Positions 1 to 10,111 are shown, counted from the first letter of the stretch. The stretch is DNA of 49,084 bases from Asaia bogorensis (GCA_945897825.1 CAMDGX010000028.1:1-49084), one strand, 5' to 3'. A program made the numbers and translations. The notes: a model not told the origin generated them from the sequence alone.

Positions 1-1485
1 GATGTTGGCGCGCAGGACGGCGACGGCGACTAGGAGGGTGGCGCTGAGGCCGATCGCCATGGCGAGCGCGGCGGTGGGGGCGCCGGGGCGGTGGAGGTTG
101 GACAGGGCGAGGCGCAGGAGGGGGGGGAGGCGGGGGCGGTGGGCGAGGCGGCATGCCGCGGCCTGGAGTGCGTGGCCGAGGGCGAGGAAGGCCAGGGCGG
201 CGAGCGCGGCGGCGGCGGCGAAGAGGGCGGCGAGGACGGGCAGCGGGGCGGCTCGGGCGAGGAGCAGGGTGAGGAGGGCGGCGATGAGGGTGGGGGTGGC
301 GCGCAGCTTGAGGGGGAGGCGGGTGGGCGGCGGGGGCGCGGGGGCGCGCAGTTCGGCGAGCGGGGATTGGGTGGCGGCGCGGGCCAGGGGGGGGAGGGCG
401 AAGAGGAGGGTGGCGAGCAGGCCGATGGCGGCGGCGAGCAGGAGAGGTTCTGGGGCGAGGGTTTGACGGACGGGGAGTGCGTCGGCGAGCCAGGCCGTCG
501 CGGCGGTGGCGGCGAGGGCGGCGGTGGCGAGGCCCAGAGCGATTGCGGGCAGGGCGGCGGCGAGGATCTGGGCGAGGTAGAGGCGCAGGATCAGGGAGGT
601 GGGGGCGCCGAGGCTGCGCAGGGTGGCGATGGTGGGGCGCTTGCGGTCGAGATAGGCGGCGACGGCGCTGCGGATGCCGATGCCGCCGATGAGCAGGATG
701 CCCATGGCGACCAGGCCGAGCAGGGAGGCGACGAAGGCGGTGCTGCGCTCGACGCCGGGGACGCCCTGGGCGGCGTCGACGATGCGCCAGCCGGCGTCGG
801 GGAACTCGCGGGCGAGGTGGCTGGCGGTGGCGGTGGAGTCGGTGCCTGGGGGGAGGCGGAGGCGGGTGTACCAGTAGGTTTGGGCGCCTGGGGCGAGGAG
901 GTCGGTGGTTTCGAGGGATGGCAGGGCGACAATGATGCGCGGGCCGAGGGCGAAGGCGCGCAGGGCGCGGTCGGGCTCTGTTTCGATGAGGGCGCGGAGG
1001 TGGAAGGGGCGATTGGCGATGGTGATGGTGTCGCCGAGCTGGGCGCCGAGGGCTTCGAGGAGGGCGGGAGCGATGGCGGCGCCCCAGGTTCCGGCGGTGG
1101 GGGCGAGGGCTTCGGCGAGGGGGAGGTTGGGGGCGAGGGTGATGGTGCCGGCGAGGGGGTAGGCGGAGTCGATGGCCTTGAGCTCGACGAGGGCGCTGCG
1201 GCCCTGGTGGTGGGCGAGGGGGCGGAGTTCGGCGGTGAGGCTGACTTCGCCGGCCTGCGCGAATGCGGCGAGGTGAGTTTGCGTGGGAGGGTGGTGGTAG
1301 AGGCGGAAGGAGAGGTCGCCGCCAATGGCGAGGCGGGCGGTGTCGCGCATGCCGCCGAGGAGGGCGGCGGTGAGCAGGCCGATGGTGGCGATGGCGAAGG
1401 TGCCGAGCGCGATTCCGGCGACGAGGAGGCGGAAACCGGCGACGGCGCCGCGCAGGTCGCGGCGGGCGAGGCGCAGGGTCAGCAT
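1..1485 (-). CDS. ABC transporter permease, YbbP/FtsX-like (3' end missing)
   Basis: Inner-membrane permease of the YbbP/MacB-FtsX class, which works with an ATPase to extrude or remodel envelope substrates. The frame stays open on the minus strand from the ATG at 1483-1485 to the window edge, so 495 codons are seen and the C-terminus is missing. The N-terminus begins MLTLRLARRDLRG, then a hydrophobic segment (about residues 18-45), a periplasmic MacB-type domain, a second membrane segment near residues 255-280, and the FtsX-type stretch with a cytoplasmic DRKRPTIATLRSLGAP loop followed by further hydrophobic helices. The last visible part, RLALSNLHRPG then a membrane helix ending RANI, is typical of the second FtsX repeat of YbbP proteins. 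YbbP is usually preceded by its ATPase gene; here the upstream neighbour is the divergent phoX-like gene, so the ATPase is elsewhere or unlinked. Family call is firm, substrate unknown. Confidence 0.85.
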   Translation of the reverse strand, partial: MLTLRLARRDLRGAVAGFRLLVAGIALGTFAIATIGLLTAALLGGMRDTARLAIGGDLSFRLYHHPPTQTHLAAFAQAGEVSLTAELRPLAHHQGRSALVELKAIDSAYPLAGTITLAPNLPLAEALAPTAGTWGAAIAPALLEALGAQLGDTITIANRPFHLRALIETEPDRALRAFALGPRIIVALPSLETTDLLAPGAQTYWYTRLRLPPGTDSTATASHLAREFPDAGWRIVDAAQGVPGVERSTAFVASLLGLVAMGILLIGGIGIRSAVAAYLDRKRPTIATLRSLGAPTSLILRLYLAQILAAALPAIALGLATAALAATAATAWLADALPVRQTLAPEPLLLAAAIGLLATLLFALPPLARAATQSPLAELRAPAPPPPTRLPLKLRATPTLIAALLTLLLARAAPLPVLAALFAAAAALAALAFLALGHALQAAACRLAHRPRLPPLLRLALSNLHRPGAPTAALAMAIGLSATLLVAVAVLRANI

Positions 1486-1747
1486 GGCACGCGGTCAGTC
1501 GTCGATCTGTGCCGGGGCCGACTGGCTGTGCCGCATGCCTCTGTCAGCGGGGCGGGCGTGGCCGGCGGGGACATGCGTGGCGGGCGACTGGGACATGGGT
1601 CGGTCGTGGCACGCCAGCGGGCTGCGCGGCAAGGGTTGCCGGTGCGAGTGGCGTGCGCCCAGGGGTCATGGAAGGATCACACACAAGCGGCCCGGGTCTG
1701 CGCATGAATTGCGGCGCAGTTGCGCCACAGGACCGGAGCCCGCCGCA

Positions 1748-3706
1748 ATGACCGACGCCATCGACCCGCGCATTCCCGTCGAGGACGCCCACAAGCTGGA
1801 TGCCGGGGAGCATATCGGCACCAACCTTTCCACCGAGCCGTCGATCGGCGAGCTGATCGGGCGCCGGTTCTCGCGGCGCGACGCGATGCGCGGGCTGTTC
1901 GGGGCCGCGGCCGCCGGCGCGCTGGCGTCTGCGCTGCCGGGGGACGCCGAGGCGCAGGGGCGCGGGCCTTCGAGCTTCGCGTTCAAGGAGCTGGCGCATG
2001 CCTATGACGATACGCACCACGTGCCGGAGGGCTACGAGGTGCAGGTGCTGGTGCGCTGGGGCGATCCGATCCTGGCGGGGGCGCCGGCGTTCGATGTGAA
2101 TGCCCTGACCGCCGGGGCGCAGGCGAAGCAGTTCGGCTACAACTGCGACTACATCGATTTCCAGCCGCTGCCGCGGGGTTCGCGCAGTTCCGGGCATGGG
2201 CTGCTGATCGTGAACCACGAATACACCAACACGAACCTGATGTTCGCGGGCCTGGGCGCCGGGCGCGGCGCGGCGCTGAAGTCGGACGCGGGGCAGGTGG
2301 CGGTGGAGATGGCCGCCCATGGCGTCTCGGTTGTCGAGGTTCGCAGGGCCGGCGGGCAGTGGCAGGTGGTGGCCGACGGGGCGATGAACCGCCGCATCAC
2401 CGCGGACACGCCGATGACCGTGAGCGGCCCGGCGGCCGGGCATGAACTGATGCGCACCGCGGCGGACCCCAGTGGGCGGACCGTGCTCGGCACGATCAAC
2501 AACTGCGCCGGCGGCAACACGCCGTGGGGCACGGTGCTGACGGCCGAGGAGAACTTCAACATGTATTTCGGCGGCGACACCGCGACGTTGCCGCATGCCG
2601 ACATGTACAAGCGCTATGGCATCGGGCCCGCCACGGTTTATGCGTGGTCGAAGCATGTGGAGCGCTTCGACCTGACCAAGGCGCCCAACGAGCCGCACCG
2701 GTTCGGCTGGGTGGTGGAGTTCGACCCCTACGACCCCGCCAGCGTGCCGGTGAAGCGCACGGCGCTGGGGCGCTTCAAGCACGAGGGCTGCCACCATGGC
2801 ATCGCCGCTGACGGGCGCGTGGTGATCTACATGGGCGACGACCAGCGCTTCGACTACGTCTACAAGTTCATCACCGCCCGGCCGTGGAACCCGACCGACC
2901 GTGCCGCCAACCGCGACCTGCTGGACGAGGGCACGCTGCATGTCGCCAGGTTCAGCGACGACGGCACGGTGGCGTGGTTGCCGATGGTCTATGGGCAGGG
3001 CCCGCTGGTGGAGGCGAACGGGTTCCGCAGCCAGGCCGATGTGGTGATCTTCACCCGCAAGGCGGCCGACCTGCTGAAAGCGACGCCGATGGACCGGCCG
3101 GAGGATGTGGAGCCGAACCCGGTGACCGGGCGCGTCTATGTGCTGCTGACCAACAACACGGGCCGCACGGCCGCCCAGGTGGACCGCGCCAATCCGCGCG
3201 CGGGCAACGCGCATGGGCACATCATCGAGATCGTCAATCCCGGCAACGACCATGGCGCGCTGCAGTCGACCTGGAACATCTTCGTCGCTGCCGGGCGGCC
3301 GGGGCTGGATGCGGGCGTGCTCTACCACCGGGCCGTGTCGAGCGATGGCTGGCTGTCCTGCCCGGACAATTGCGCCTTCGACAGCAAGGGGCGGATGTAT
3401 ATCGCGACCGACGGGGCGCCGAGTGCCGCGGGCGTGGCGGACGGTGTCTATGCCGTCGATACCACGGGGATCGGGCGCGGGCTGACGAAGCTGTTCTTCC
3501 AGGCCCCGTCCGGCGCGGAGGTGTGCGGCCCGCTGCTGACGCCGGACGACCAGGCGATGTTCCTGGCCATCCAGCATCCGGGCGAGGAGCGCGGCTCCAC
3601 CTTCGAGATGCCCTCCACACGGTGGCCCGATTTCGCCGATGGCATGCCGCCGCGGCCGTCGGTGGTGGTGGTGACGAAGAAGGGCGGCGGGCCGATCGGC
3701 GCCTGA
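1748..3706 (+). CDS. PhoX-family (DUF839) Tat-exported alkaline phosphatase-like protein
   Basis: Predicted periplasmic PhoX/DUF839 protein of 652 aa; characterised members are Fe/Ca-dependent alkaline phosphatases that release phosphate from esters. A twin-arginine signal is visible (RRFSRRDAMRGLFG at about residues 38-51, then a hydrophobic Ala-rich stretch ending in a GDAEA cleavage region). Family motifs include IVNHEYTN, the Cys-containing NNCAGGNTPWGT followed by LTAEENF, and FKHEGCHHG; the NNC Cys and TPWGT/EEN residues correspond to the metal centre region of PhoX. ATG at 1748 is chosen because a GGAG lies about 10 bases upstream and it gives a complete Tat leader; an open frame further upstream lacks protein character. 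It is divergent from the ABC permease and convergent with thiC. No Pho box was recognised in the 262-base upstream gap, so phosphate control is unproven. Confidence 0.88.
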   Translation: MTDAIDPRIPVEDAHKLDAGEHIGTNLSTEPSIGELIGRRFSRRDAMRGLFGAAAAGALASALPGDAEAQGRGPSSFAFKELAHAYDDTHHVPEGYEVQVLVRWGDPILAGAPAFDVNALTAGAQAKQFGYNCDYIDFQPLPRGSRSSGHGLLIVNHEYTNTNLMFAGLGAGRGAALKSDAGQVAVEMAAHGVSVVEVRRAGGQWQVVADGAMNRRITADTPMTVSGPAAGHELMRTAADPSGRTVLGTINNCAGGNTPWGTVLTAEENFNMYFGGDTATLPHADMYKRYGIGPATVYAWSKHVERFDLTKAPNEPHRFGWVVEFDPYDPASVPVKRTALGRFKHEGCHHGIAADGRVVIYMGDDQRFDYVYKFITARPWNPTDRAANRDLLDEGTLHVARFSDDGTVAWLPMVYGQGPLVEANGFRSQADVVIFTRKAADLLKATPMDRPEDVEPNPVTGRVYVLLTNNTGRTAAQVDRANPRAGNAHGHIIEIVNPGNDHGALQSTWNIFVAAGRPGLDAGVLYHRAVSSDGWLSCPDNCAFDSKGRMYIATDGAPSAAGVADGVYAVDTTGIGRGLTKLFFQAPSGAEVCGPLLTPDDQAMFLAIQHPGEERGSTFEMPSTRWPDFADGMPPRPSVVVVTKKGGGPIGA

Positions 3707-3719
3707 ACCGATCGGCCCG
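3688..3719. terminator. Hairpin between convergent phoX-like gene and thiC
   Basis: Perfect 12-bp inverted repeat: CGGGCCGATCGG (3688-3699) and CCGATCGGCCCG (3708-3719) with an 8-nt loop holding the phoX-like stop codon TGA (3704-3706). It occupies most of the short gap to the convergent thiC stop (3735). There is no T-tract on either side, so efficient intrinsic termination is not assured; it may block 3' exonucleases or separate the two transcripts. Confidence 0.55.
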
Positions 3720-3734
3720 GGGTGGCTGGCGCCG

Positions 3735-5736
<2,002 letters not shown>

Positions 5737-5761
5737 GGCTGCGCCCGGGGGCGGGGGGTTG

Positions 5762-6892
5762 TCAAACCTGGCGTGCGCGCAGGGCGGGGATGAGGGCCAG
5801 GGCGGTGAGGGCCAGGGCGGCCATGGCGAGGAAGATGGTGCCGGTGCCGTCGTAGGCCTGCCCGGCGAGGAAGGTGACGAGGCCGAGGGAGACGGTGCCG
5901 CCGAGGGCGGCGTGCAGGGTTTGCGCGCTGGCGGCGCGTTCGGGGGGGACGGCGCGGGTGAGGATCATCATGGCGGCGAGGTGCTGGAAGCCGAAGGTGC
6001 AGGCGTGCAGGAGCTGGATGGCGGCCAGGGCCGGCAGGGCGGTGGTGAGGCCCAGGACGGTCCAGCGCAGGGCGGCGGCGGTGCAGGCCAGGGCGATGAG
6101 GGTGGAGGGGGAGAGGCGGGCGAAGAGGCGGCGGGCGAAGAGGAACAGCAGGATCTCGGCCAGGAGGGATTCGGCCCAGAGCAGGCCGATGACGGTTTCC
6201 GAATGGCCGGCGGCGCGCCAGTGCAGGGCGCCCAGGGTGTAGTAGGCGCCGTGCGAGCCCTGGACGATGGCGCTGGCCAGGACGACGAGCAGGAAGGCGC
6301 GGGTGCGCAGGAGGTCGAGCCCGGCGAACAGGCCGCCTGGGGTACGGGCGCGCGGGGTTTCGGCTTCGGGCAGGCGGGGGCCCATAAGGGCGGCGACGGC
6401 GTGGCCGGCGGCCATGGCGAGCGGGACCACGGCGAAGCCGAGCGTCGCCACCAGGGAGCCGCCGAGGGCGGCGGCGGCCATGAAGGCGGCGGAGGCGGCG
6501 GCGCGGACGCGGCCGTAGTCCAGCCGGCCTTCGCGCGACAGGGCGAGGGAGACGGCGTCGGCCAGGGGCATCAGGGCGGAGGCGCCGGCGGATTGCAGCA
6601 TCACCACCAGCAGGATCGGCCAGAAGCCGAGGGCGGGGGCGAGGGCGAGGTTGCCGAGCAGGGCGATGGCGGCGGCGGCGGTCAGGGCATGGCGGCGGGG
6701 CCAGGTGTCGGCGGCGCGGCCCCACCAGGGGGCGACGGCGACGCGGGCGGCGGCGGCGAGGGCGAGGACGGTGCCGATCTCGGCGGCGGTGAGGCCGCGG
6801 TCGGCGAGCCAGAGCGGCAGGAAGGCGCTGCCGATGCCGGCGGCCATGAAGACGCCGCAGAGGAAGATGCCCAGCCGGATGGCGGGCGACAT
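5762..6892 (-). CDS. MFS transporter
   Basis: Inner-membrane secondary transporter, 376 aa, with about twelve hydrophobic segments. Features of the MFS_1-like/HcaT-type group include the first-helix region GIFLCGVFMAAGIGSAFLP, the loop-2/3 signature with basic residues WWGRAADTWPRRHAL, and a central loop near residues 190-205. The start at 6890-6892 follows the sufE stop by only 17 bases; a longer open frame upstream would overlap sufE entirely and is not transporter-like. Probably cotranscribed with sufE. Substrate not predictable from sequence; placement before the thiC riboswitch might suggest a thiamine link, but nothing specific supports it. Confidence 0.85.
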   Translation of the reverse strand: MSPAIRLGIFLCGVFMAAGIGSAFLPLWLADRGLTAAEIGTVLALAAAARVAVAPWWGRAADTWPRRHALTAAAAIALLGNLALAPALGFWPILLVVMLQSAGASALMPLADAVSLALSREGRLDYGRVRAAASAAFMAAAALGGSLVATLGFAVVPLAMAAGHAVAALMGPRLPEAETPRARTPGGLFAGLDLLRTRAFLLVVLASAIVQGSHGAYYTLGALHWRAAGHSETVIGLLWAESLLAEILLFLFARRLFARLSPSTLIALACTAAALRWTVLGLTTALPALAAIQLLHACTFGFQHLAAMMILTRAVPPERAASAQTLHAALGGTVSLGLVTFLAGQAYDGTGTIFLAMAALALTALALIPALRARQV

Positions 6893-6909
6893 GGTGGGGT
6901 TCCGCCCGG

Positions 6910-7356
6910 TCAGGCGGCGATTTCGGCGGCGGCGCGTTCGCGCAGCTTGCGGGCCATGGAGGCGATGCCGTTGCCGCGGTTGGTGGACAAGGCCTCCAGC
7001 AGGCCGAGATCCTTCAGGAAGACCGGGTCGGTGGCCATGATCTCCTGGGGGGTGCGGCCGGAATAGACGCGCAGCAGGAGGGCGACGAGGCCGGCGACGA
7101 TGGCGGCGTCGGACGCGCCGGCGAAGACCAGGGTGTCGCCGCGGCGTTCGGCTTCCATCCAGACCTTGGACTGGCAGCCGGGGACGCGGTGGGCGTCGTC
7201 GGCCCATGCGTCCGGGTACGGCGGGAGCTTGCGGCCGAGTTCGATGATGTATTGGTAGCGGTCCATCCAGTCGTCGAAGACGTCCAGCTCCTCGGCGATG
7301 GCTTCGATCGCGGCGGCGGCGCTGGGGTCTTCGGGGGCGAGGAAGGGATCGGGCAT
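6910..7356 (-). CDS. sufE: SufE family Fe-S cluster assembly protein
   Basis: SufE accepts persulfide sulfur from the cysteine desulfurase SufS for Fe-S cluster building in the cytosol. 148 aa, normal length. The catalytic region is HRVPGCQSKVW with acceptor Cys at residue 61; the N-terminal YQYIIELGRKLPPYP segment and the C-terminal SxNRGNGI stretch are family marks. No sufS or other suf genes are adjacent, so this is a detached copy; such stand-alone SufE genes are common in alphaproteobacteria. Likely first gene of a two-gene unit with the MFS transporter. Confidence 0.93.
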   Translation of the reverse strand: MPDPFLAPEDPSAAAAIEAIAEELDVFDDWMDRYQYIIELGRKLPPYPDAWADDAHRVPGCQSKVWMEAERRGDTLVFAGASDAAIVAGLVALLLRVYSGRTPQEIMATDPVFLKDLGLLEALSTNRGNGIASMARKLRERAAAEIAA

Positions 7357-7392
7357 GGGGGGGATGTGCGGACGAAGGCAGGGGGCGTCAAG

Positions 7393-7445
7393 TCATACCG
7401 GCCCGCGTTGACTCATGAAGGATGGGTCAACGCGGGCCGGTATGA
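7393..7445. repeat. 20-bp perfect inverted repeat between HIT gene and sufE
   Basis: Left arm 7393-7412 (TCATACCGGCCCGCGTTGAC) is exactly complementary to right arm 7426-7445, loop 13 nt. On the plus strand it is followed by GTCTTTGTTTT, the T-rich side of an intrinsic terminator, but both flanking genes run on the minus strand, where no T-tract follows. It may stop antisense transcription or act as a processing or REP-like element. Confidence 0.6.
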
Positions 7446-7485
7446 GTCTTTGTTTTGCGCGCGGCCGCCCGCCAGCCCCGCGCGC

Positions 7486-7538
7486 GATGCCACCCCCTGG
7501 AATGGCCGGAAGAGTCGGCCATTCCAGGCGTTGGCATC
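7486..7538 (-). terminator. Long hairpin at the 3' end of the HIT gene
   Basis: An inner 13-bp stem (CCTGGAATGGCCG with CGGCCATTCCAGG, loop GAAGAGT) is extended by outer GATGCCA/TGGCATC pairing, giving a 53-nt structure that overlaps the HIT stop codon at 7537-7539. No U-run follows on the minus strand, so it may stabilise the 3' end or assist Rho-type termination. Confidence 0.5.
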
Positions 7539-7914
7539 AGCGCGCCAGCATGGGGCCGAGGGGGCGGCCGGCGAAGAGGTGGATGTGCAGGTGCGGGACT
7601 TCCTGGCCGGCGTGTTCGCCGATGTTGGCCAGCAGGCGGTAGCCCGGGGGTTCCAGGCCGAGATCGCGCGCCACGGTGCCGACGGCGCGGATGAAGCCGG
7701 CGATCTCCGCGTCCGTCGCGCGGGCGGAGAAGTCGGCCATGGATATGTAGCGTCCCTTGGGGATGACCAGGACATGGGTGGGGGCCTGGGGGGCGATGTC
7801 GTGGAAGGCGAGGGACCACTCGTCCTCGAAGACCTTCCGGCAGGGGATCTCGCCGCGCAGGATGCGGGCGAAGATGTTGGTGTCGTCGTAGTCGCCGGTG
7901 CCTTTGACGGGCAT
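7537..7914 (-). CDS. HIT domain (HINT-type) hydrolase
   Basis: Histidine-triad protein of 125 aa, similar to HinT, a purine nucleoside phosphoramidase of the cytosol. The triad HLHIHLFAG is at residues 108-116 and the N-terminus has the usual NIFARILRGEIP. Complete and full-length. The start ATG at 7912-7914 gives the canonical short lead before the DTNIF motif. It precedes sufE in the same direction but is separated by 180 bases containing two long hairpins, so it is probably its own transcript or the end of the toxin-antitoxin unit upstream (77-base gap). Confidence 0.95.
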   Translation of the reverse strand: MPVKGTGDYDDTNIFARILRGEIPCRKVFEDEWSLAFHDIAPQAPTHVLVIPKGRYISMADFSARATDAEIAGFIRAVGTVARDLGLEPPGYRLLANIGEHAGQEVPHLHIHLFAGRPLGPMLAR

Positions 7915-7991
7915 GGGGGGCTCCTGCCGGGGGGAAGGGGCAGGTTTAGCACCATTTCGGGGGACTGGAAGTTCGGGCCAGATGCGCGGCG

Positions 7992-8375
7992 TCAGGCGGG
8001 TGTGGCGACGTGGCGGCGGACCCAGGCGATGAAGGTGGGGTCGTCGAGGTCGCCGGCGGCCATGGACAGCATGGTGATGGCGGCCTCCACCGCTGGCGGG
8101 TCGAAGGCCGTGCCGTTCAGGGCGAGGAAGAGGACAAGGGCCGTGAAGGCGGCGCGCTTGTTGCCGGCGATGAAGGGGCGGGTACGGGCGATGGCGAGCG
8201 CGGAGGTGGCGCCGAGCTCGGCGATGTCGGGCTCGCCATACGCCGCGAGGTTGAGCGGGCGCGCGAGGGCGCCTTCCAGCAGGCCCATATCGCGCAGGCC
8301 GGCGGCGCCGCCGTGTTCGGCGATCTGCTCGTCGTGGATGGCGAGGACGAGGTCGCGGGAGAGCCAGACGGTCAC
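7992..8375 (-). CDS. Doc/Fic-family toxin-like protein with altered active site
   Basis: 127-aa protein of the death-on-curing family; Doc proteins phosphorylate EF-Tu and arrest translation. Doc landmarks are the N-terminal LAIHDEQIAEHGG, GLRDMGLLEGALARP and the core R-P-F-I-A-G-N-K-R at residues 66-74. Doc/Fic cores normally read HxFx(D/E)xNKR; here the catalytic His is Arg66 and the acidic metal-binding residue is Ala70, while NKR is intact. The GTG start overlaps the antitoxin stop by 4 bases (GTGA), the typical coupled toxin-antitoxin arrangement. The frame is intact with no other damage, so the protein may be a degraded toxin kept by coupling, or may have a changed activity. Confidence 0.88.
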   Translation of the reverse strand: MTVWLSRDLVLAIHDEQIAEHGGAAGLRDMGLLEGALARPLNLAAYGEPDIAELGATSALAIARTRPFIAGNKRAAFTALVLFLALNGTAFDPPAVEAAITMLSMAAGDLDDPTFIAWVRRHVATPA

Positions 8376-8596
8376 TTGGCGAGTTCGCGCAGGACGGCGC
8401 GGCGGCGCTTCATGATCCCGCGGGCGACTTCCATCTGGGCCTCGAACTCGGGGTCGGAGGTCGTGAGGCGGATGCCGTTCTCGGTCTCGATGGCGTAGAC
8501 GGTGTCGCCCTTGCCGACGCCGAGCTTGGCGAGGAGGTCCTTGGGCAGGATGAGGCCGACGGAGTTGCCGATCTGGGTGAGCTTGAGGGCGGACAT
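8372..8596 (-). CDS. AbrB/MazE-type antitoxin
   Basis: 74-aa SpoVT/AbrB swapped-hairpin DNA-binding protein. LKLTQIGNSVGLILPKDLLAKLGVGKGDTVYAIE is the classic AbrB fold with GNSxGxxLPK. The C-terminal half (EFEAQMEVARGIMKRRRAVLRELAK) is the helical tail expected to neutralise the toxin. Start ATG at 8594-8596 is supported by GGGAG eight bases upstream; the reading frame upstream of it is not protein-like. It binds its own promoter in related modules, and palindromes lie just upstream. Confidence 0.9.
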   Translation of the reverse strand: MSALKLTQIGNSVGLILPKDLLAKLGVGKGDTVYAIETENGIRLTTSDPEFEAQMEVARGIMKRRRAVLRELAK

Positions 8597-8604
8597 GGCG
8601 CGGG

Positions 8605-8629
8605 CTCCCGTTGATACGGGAGTTATAAC
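8605..8629 (-). promoter_or_regulatory. Candidate operator and -10 region of the antitoxin-toxin operon
   Basis: CTCCCGT-TGAT-ACGGGAG (8605-8622) is a perfect 7-bp inverted repeat, immediately followed by the palindrome GTTATAAC (8622-8629). On the minus strand TATAAC could serve as a -10 box, and the GGGAG of the first repeat doubles as the antitoxin ribosome-binding site. AbrB-type antitoxins commonly autoregulate through such sites; binding here is inferred. Confidence 0.45.
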
Positions 8630-8740
8630 GCAGGAGGTAGTGGGGTGAAAGCAGGAAAGGTTATCATCGCGAAGGCGCCAAGGCAGGCAAGGGGTCCACG
8701 AGGGACCGGCGGTCACGCGCGATCGACGATGCCGCTGGCA

Positions 8741-9070
8741 TCACTTGTTGTAGTCGATCCAGAAGCTGCGCCCGCCGTGACGGCTTGGCGCCGAGTAGCC
8801 GTAGGATACTTCGCGACGTGAACCGTCGGAGAAGGTGACGCTCGCGAGACAGAAGCGGCCCTGCACGCCATCATGCTGAAGACGGGGCGCAGCGACCGCT
8901 GTGGCACGGAGAAGACGCCGGTTGTCGTAGAGACTCGCGAGCGCGTGCAGCGCCGAAGGGTCATCGCAGGCACGGGCGGGATGAGCGAGGTTGGCGCATT
9001 GCTGCAAGAGAACCAGCATCCCGATGCCCAAAAGCGCCACCAGCAGCCATTTCGACCAGCCCCGTGCCAT
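8741..9070 (-). CDS. Hypothetical membrane-anchored small protein
   Basis: 109 aa, not recognised. A single N-terminal hydrophobic segment (WSKWLLVALLGIGMLVLL, residues 4-21) suggests a membrane anchor or uncleaved signal, followed by a soluble domain with three further Cys and an aromatic C-terminus (SFWIDYNK). ATG at 9068-9070 is preferred because GAAGG precedes it; a GTG six codons upstream (9088) is the alternative. It lies 33 bases after the MetX-like gene in the same direction and may be cotranscribed with it. Base composition is a little less GC-rich than its neighbours. Confidence 0.6.
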   Translation of the reverse strand: MARGWSKWLLVALLGIGMLVLLQQCANLAHPARACDDPSALHALASLYDNRRLLRATAVAAPRLQHDGVQGRFCLASVTFSDGSRREVSYGYSAPSRHGGRSFWIDYNK

Positions 9071-9103
9071 GACCTTCGAGTTATCCACGGCGAGACCGCA
9101 CCT

Positions 9104-10111
9104 TCAGGCGTCCATAGCCTCCCGTACCGCCGCCTTGATGAAGGCGAATTCCTGCGGGTTCAGGGTTGGGTTGGGGTTGCCGGCGCGGTGGCCCCAGATG
9201 CTGGGGATGGGCTTGAGGACCGCGTTGCGGAGGTGGGGGAGTTCGGCCTGGTTGTCGGCGACGCGGAAGTAGAGGTCGGTTTCGCTGGGGAGGAGGACCA
9301 TTCTTGCCTTGATGGCGGCCAGCGCGGTGGGGAGGTCGCCGCCGCCAGCGATGTCGCCGTGGTACCAGGTCATGAGCTGGGCGTAGAGGTTGGCGGCGGG
9401 GCGGGCGCCCATGCGGTCGGTCCAGTCGGTGCGCAGGTAGGTGTCGAGGTCCGGGGCGCCGAGGGCGGTGAGGTGGAGGTTGGCGCGGTAGAAGTCCTGG
9501 CTGAGGGCCCAGCCGGCGTAGATGTGGGCGAAGGCTTTCTTGGCGAGGGTGGGTTCGGCGCTGAAGCGGCCGTTGCCTGTGTGCTCGGGAGCGGATTCCA
9601 GGGTGCGCAGCAGGCCGCTGTGGAAGACCTTGTTGTGGACGCTGGTTCTGGCGGTGCCGCAGACGACGAAGGCGCGGTCGACGGCGTCGGGATGGAGGGC
9701 GGCCCAGTGGTAGGCCTGTTGGGCGCCCATGGAGAAGCCGTAGACGGCGGCGAGGCGGGTGATGCCGAAGACATCCAGCAGGAGGCGGCGCTGGGCTTCG
9801 ATGAGGTCGGGGTAGGTGACGAGGGTGGGCCAGTCCGGCGTGTCGGCGGCGGAGGAGCTGACGCCGTTGCTGAACATGTTGGGGATGACGATGAACCAGC
9901 GGGCGGGGTCGAGGATGCCGTCGGGGCCGATCAGGATTTCCATGTCGGGGTGGCTGGCGCCGTAGGAGCAGGGGTAGAGGATCACGTTGCTCTTGTCGGC
10001 GTTCAGGGTGCCGTGGGTTTTGAAGACGATGCGGCAATCCTGGATCGCGCCGCCGCGGGCGACGGGGAAGGTGCCGAGGGGGAAGGTGCCTTGGGCTTGG
10101 GGCCAGGTCAT
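9104..10111 (-). CDS. Alpha/beta hydrolase, MetX (homoserine O-acyltransferase)-like
   Basis: 335-aa alpha/beta-hydrolase fold protein of the MetX group. Nucleophile elbow GFSMGAQQ has Ser127; the acid is probably Asp in LPSETDLYF and the base His in SIWGHRAG, giving a full triad. True MetX enzymes carry extra conserved residues and are usually about 370-390 aa, so this shorter protein may act on another acyl substrate. ATG at 10109-10111 is chosen since it begins a conserved-looking N-terminus (MTWPQAQGTFPLG); upstream frame lacks protein character. No methionine pathway genes are adjacent. Confidence 0.8.
   Translation of the reverse strand: MTWPQAQGTFPLGTFPVARGGAIQDCRIVFKTHGTLNADKSNVILYPCSYGASHPDMEILIGPDGILDPARWFIVIPNMFSNGVSSSAADTPDWPTLVTYPDLIEAQRRLLLDVFGITRLAAVYGFSMGAQQAYHWAALHPDAVDRAFVVCGTARTSVHNKVFHSGLLRTLESAPEHTGNGRFSAEPTLAKKAFAHIYAGWALSQDFYRANLHLTALGAPDLDTYLRTDWTDRMGARPAANLYAQLMTWYHGDIAGGGDLPTALAAIKARMVLLPSETDLYFRVADNQAELPHLRNAVLKPIPSIWGHRAGNPNPTLNPQEFAFIKAAVREAMDA

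Noticed and set aside
91-1707. Long plus-strand frame of Gly/Glu/Ala-rich sequence opposite the ABC permease
   Set aside because: It is the antisense shadow of a GC-rich permease gene; the minus strand shows membrane helices and family motifs, the plus frame none.
1544-3577. 677-codon minus-strand frame opposite the PhoX-like gene
   Set aside because: Antisense shadow; no recognisable domain, while the plus strand has a Tat signal and PhoX motifs.
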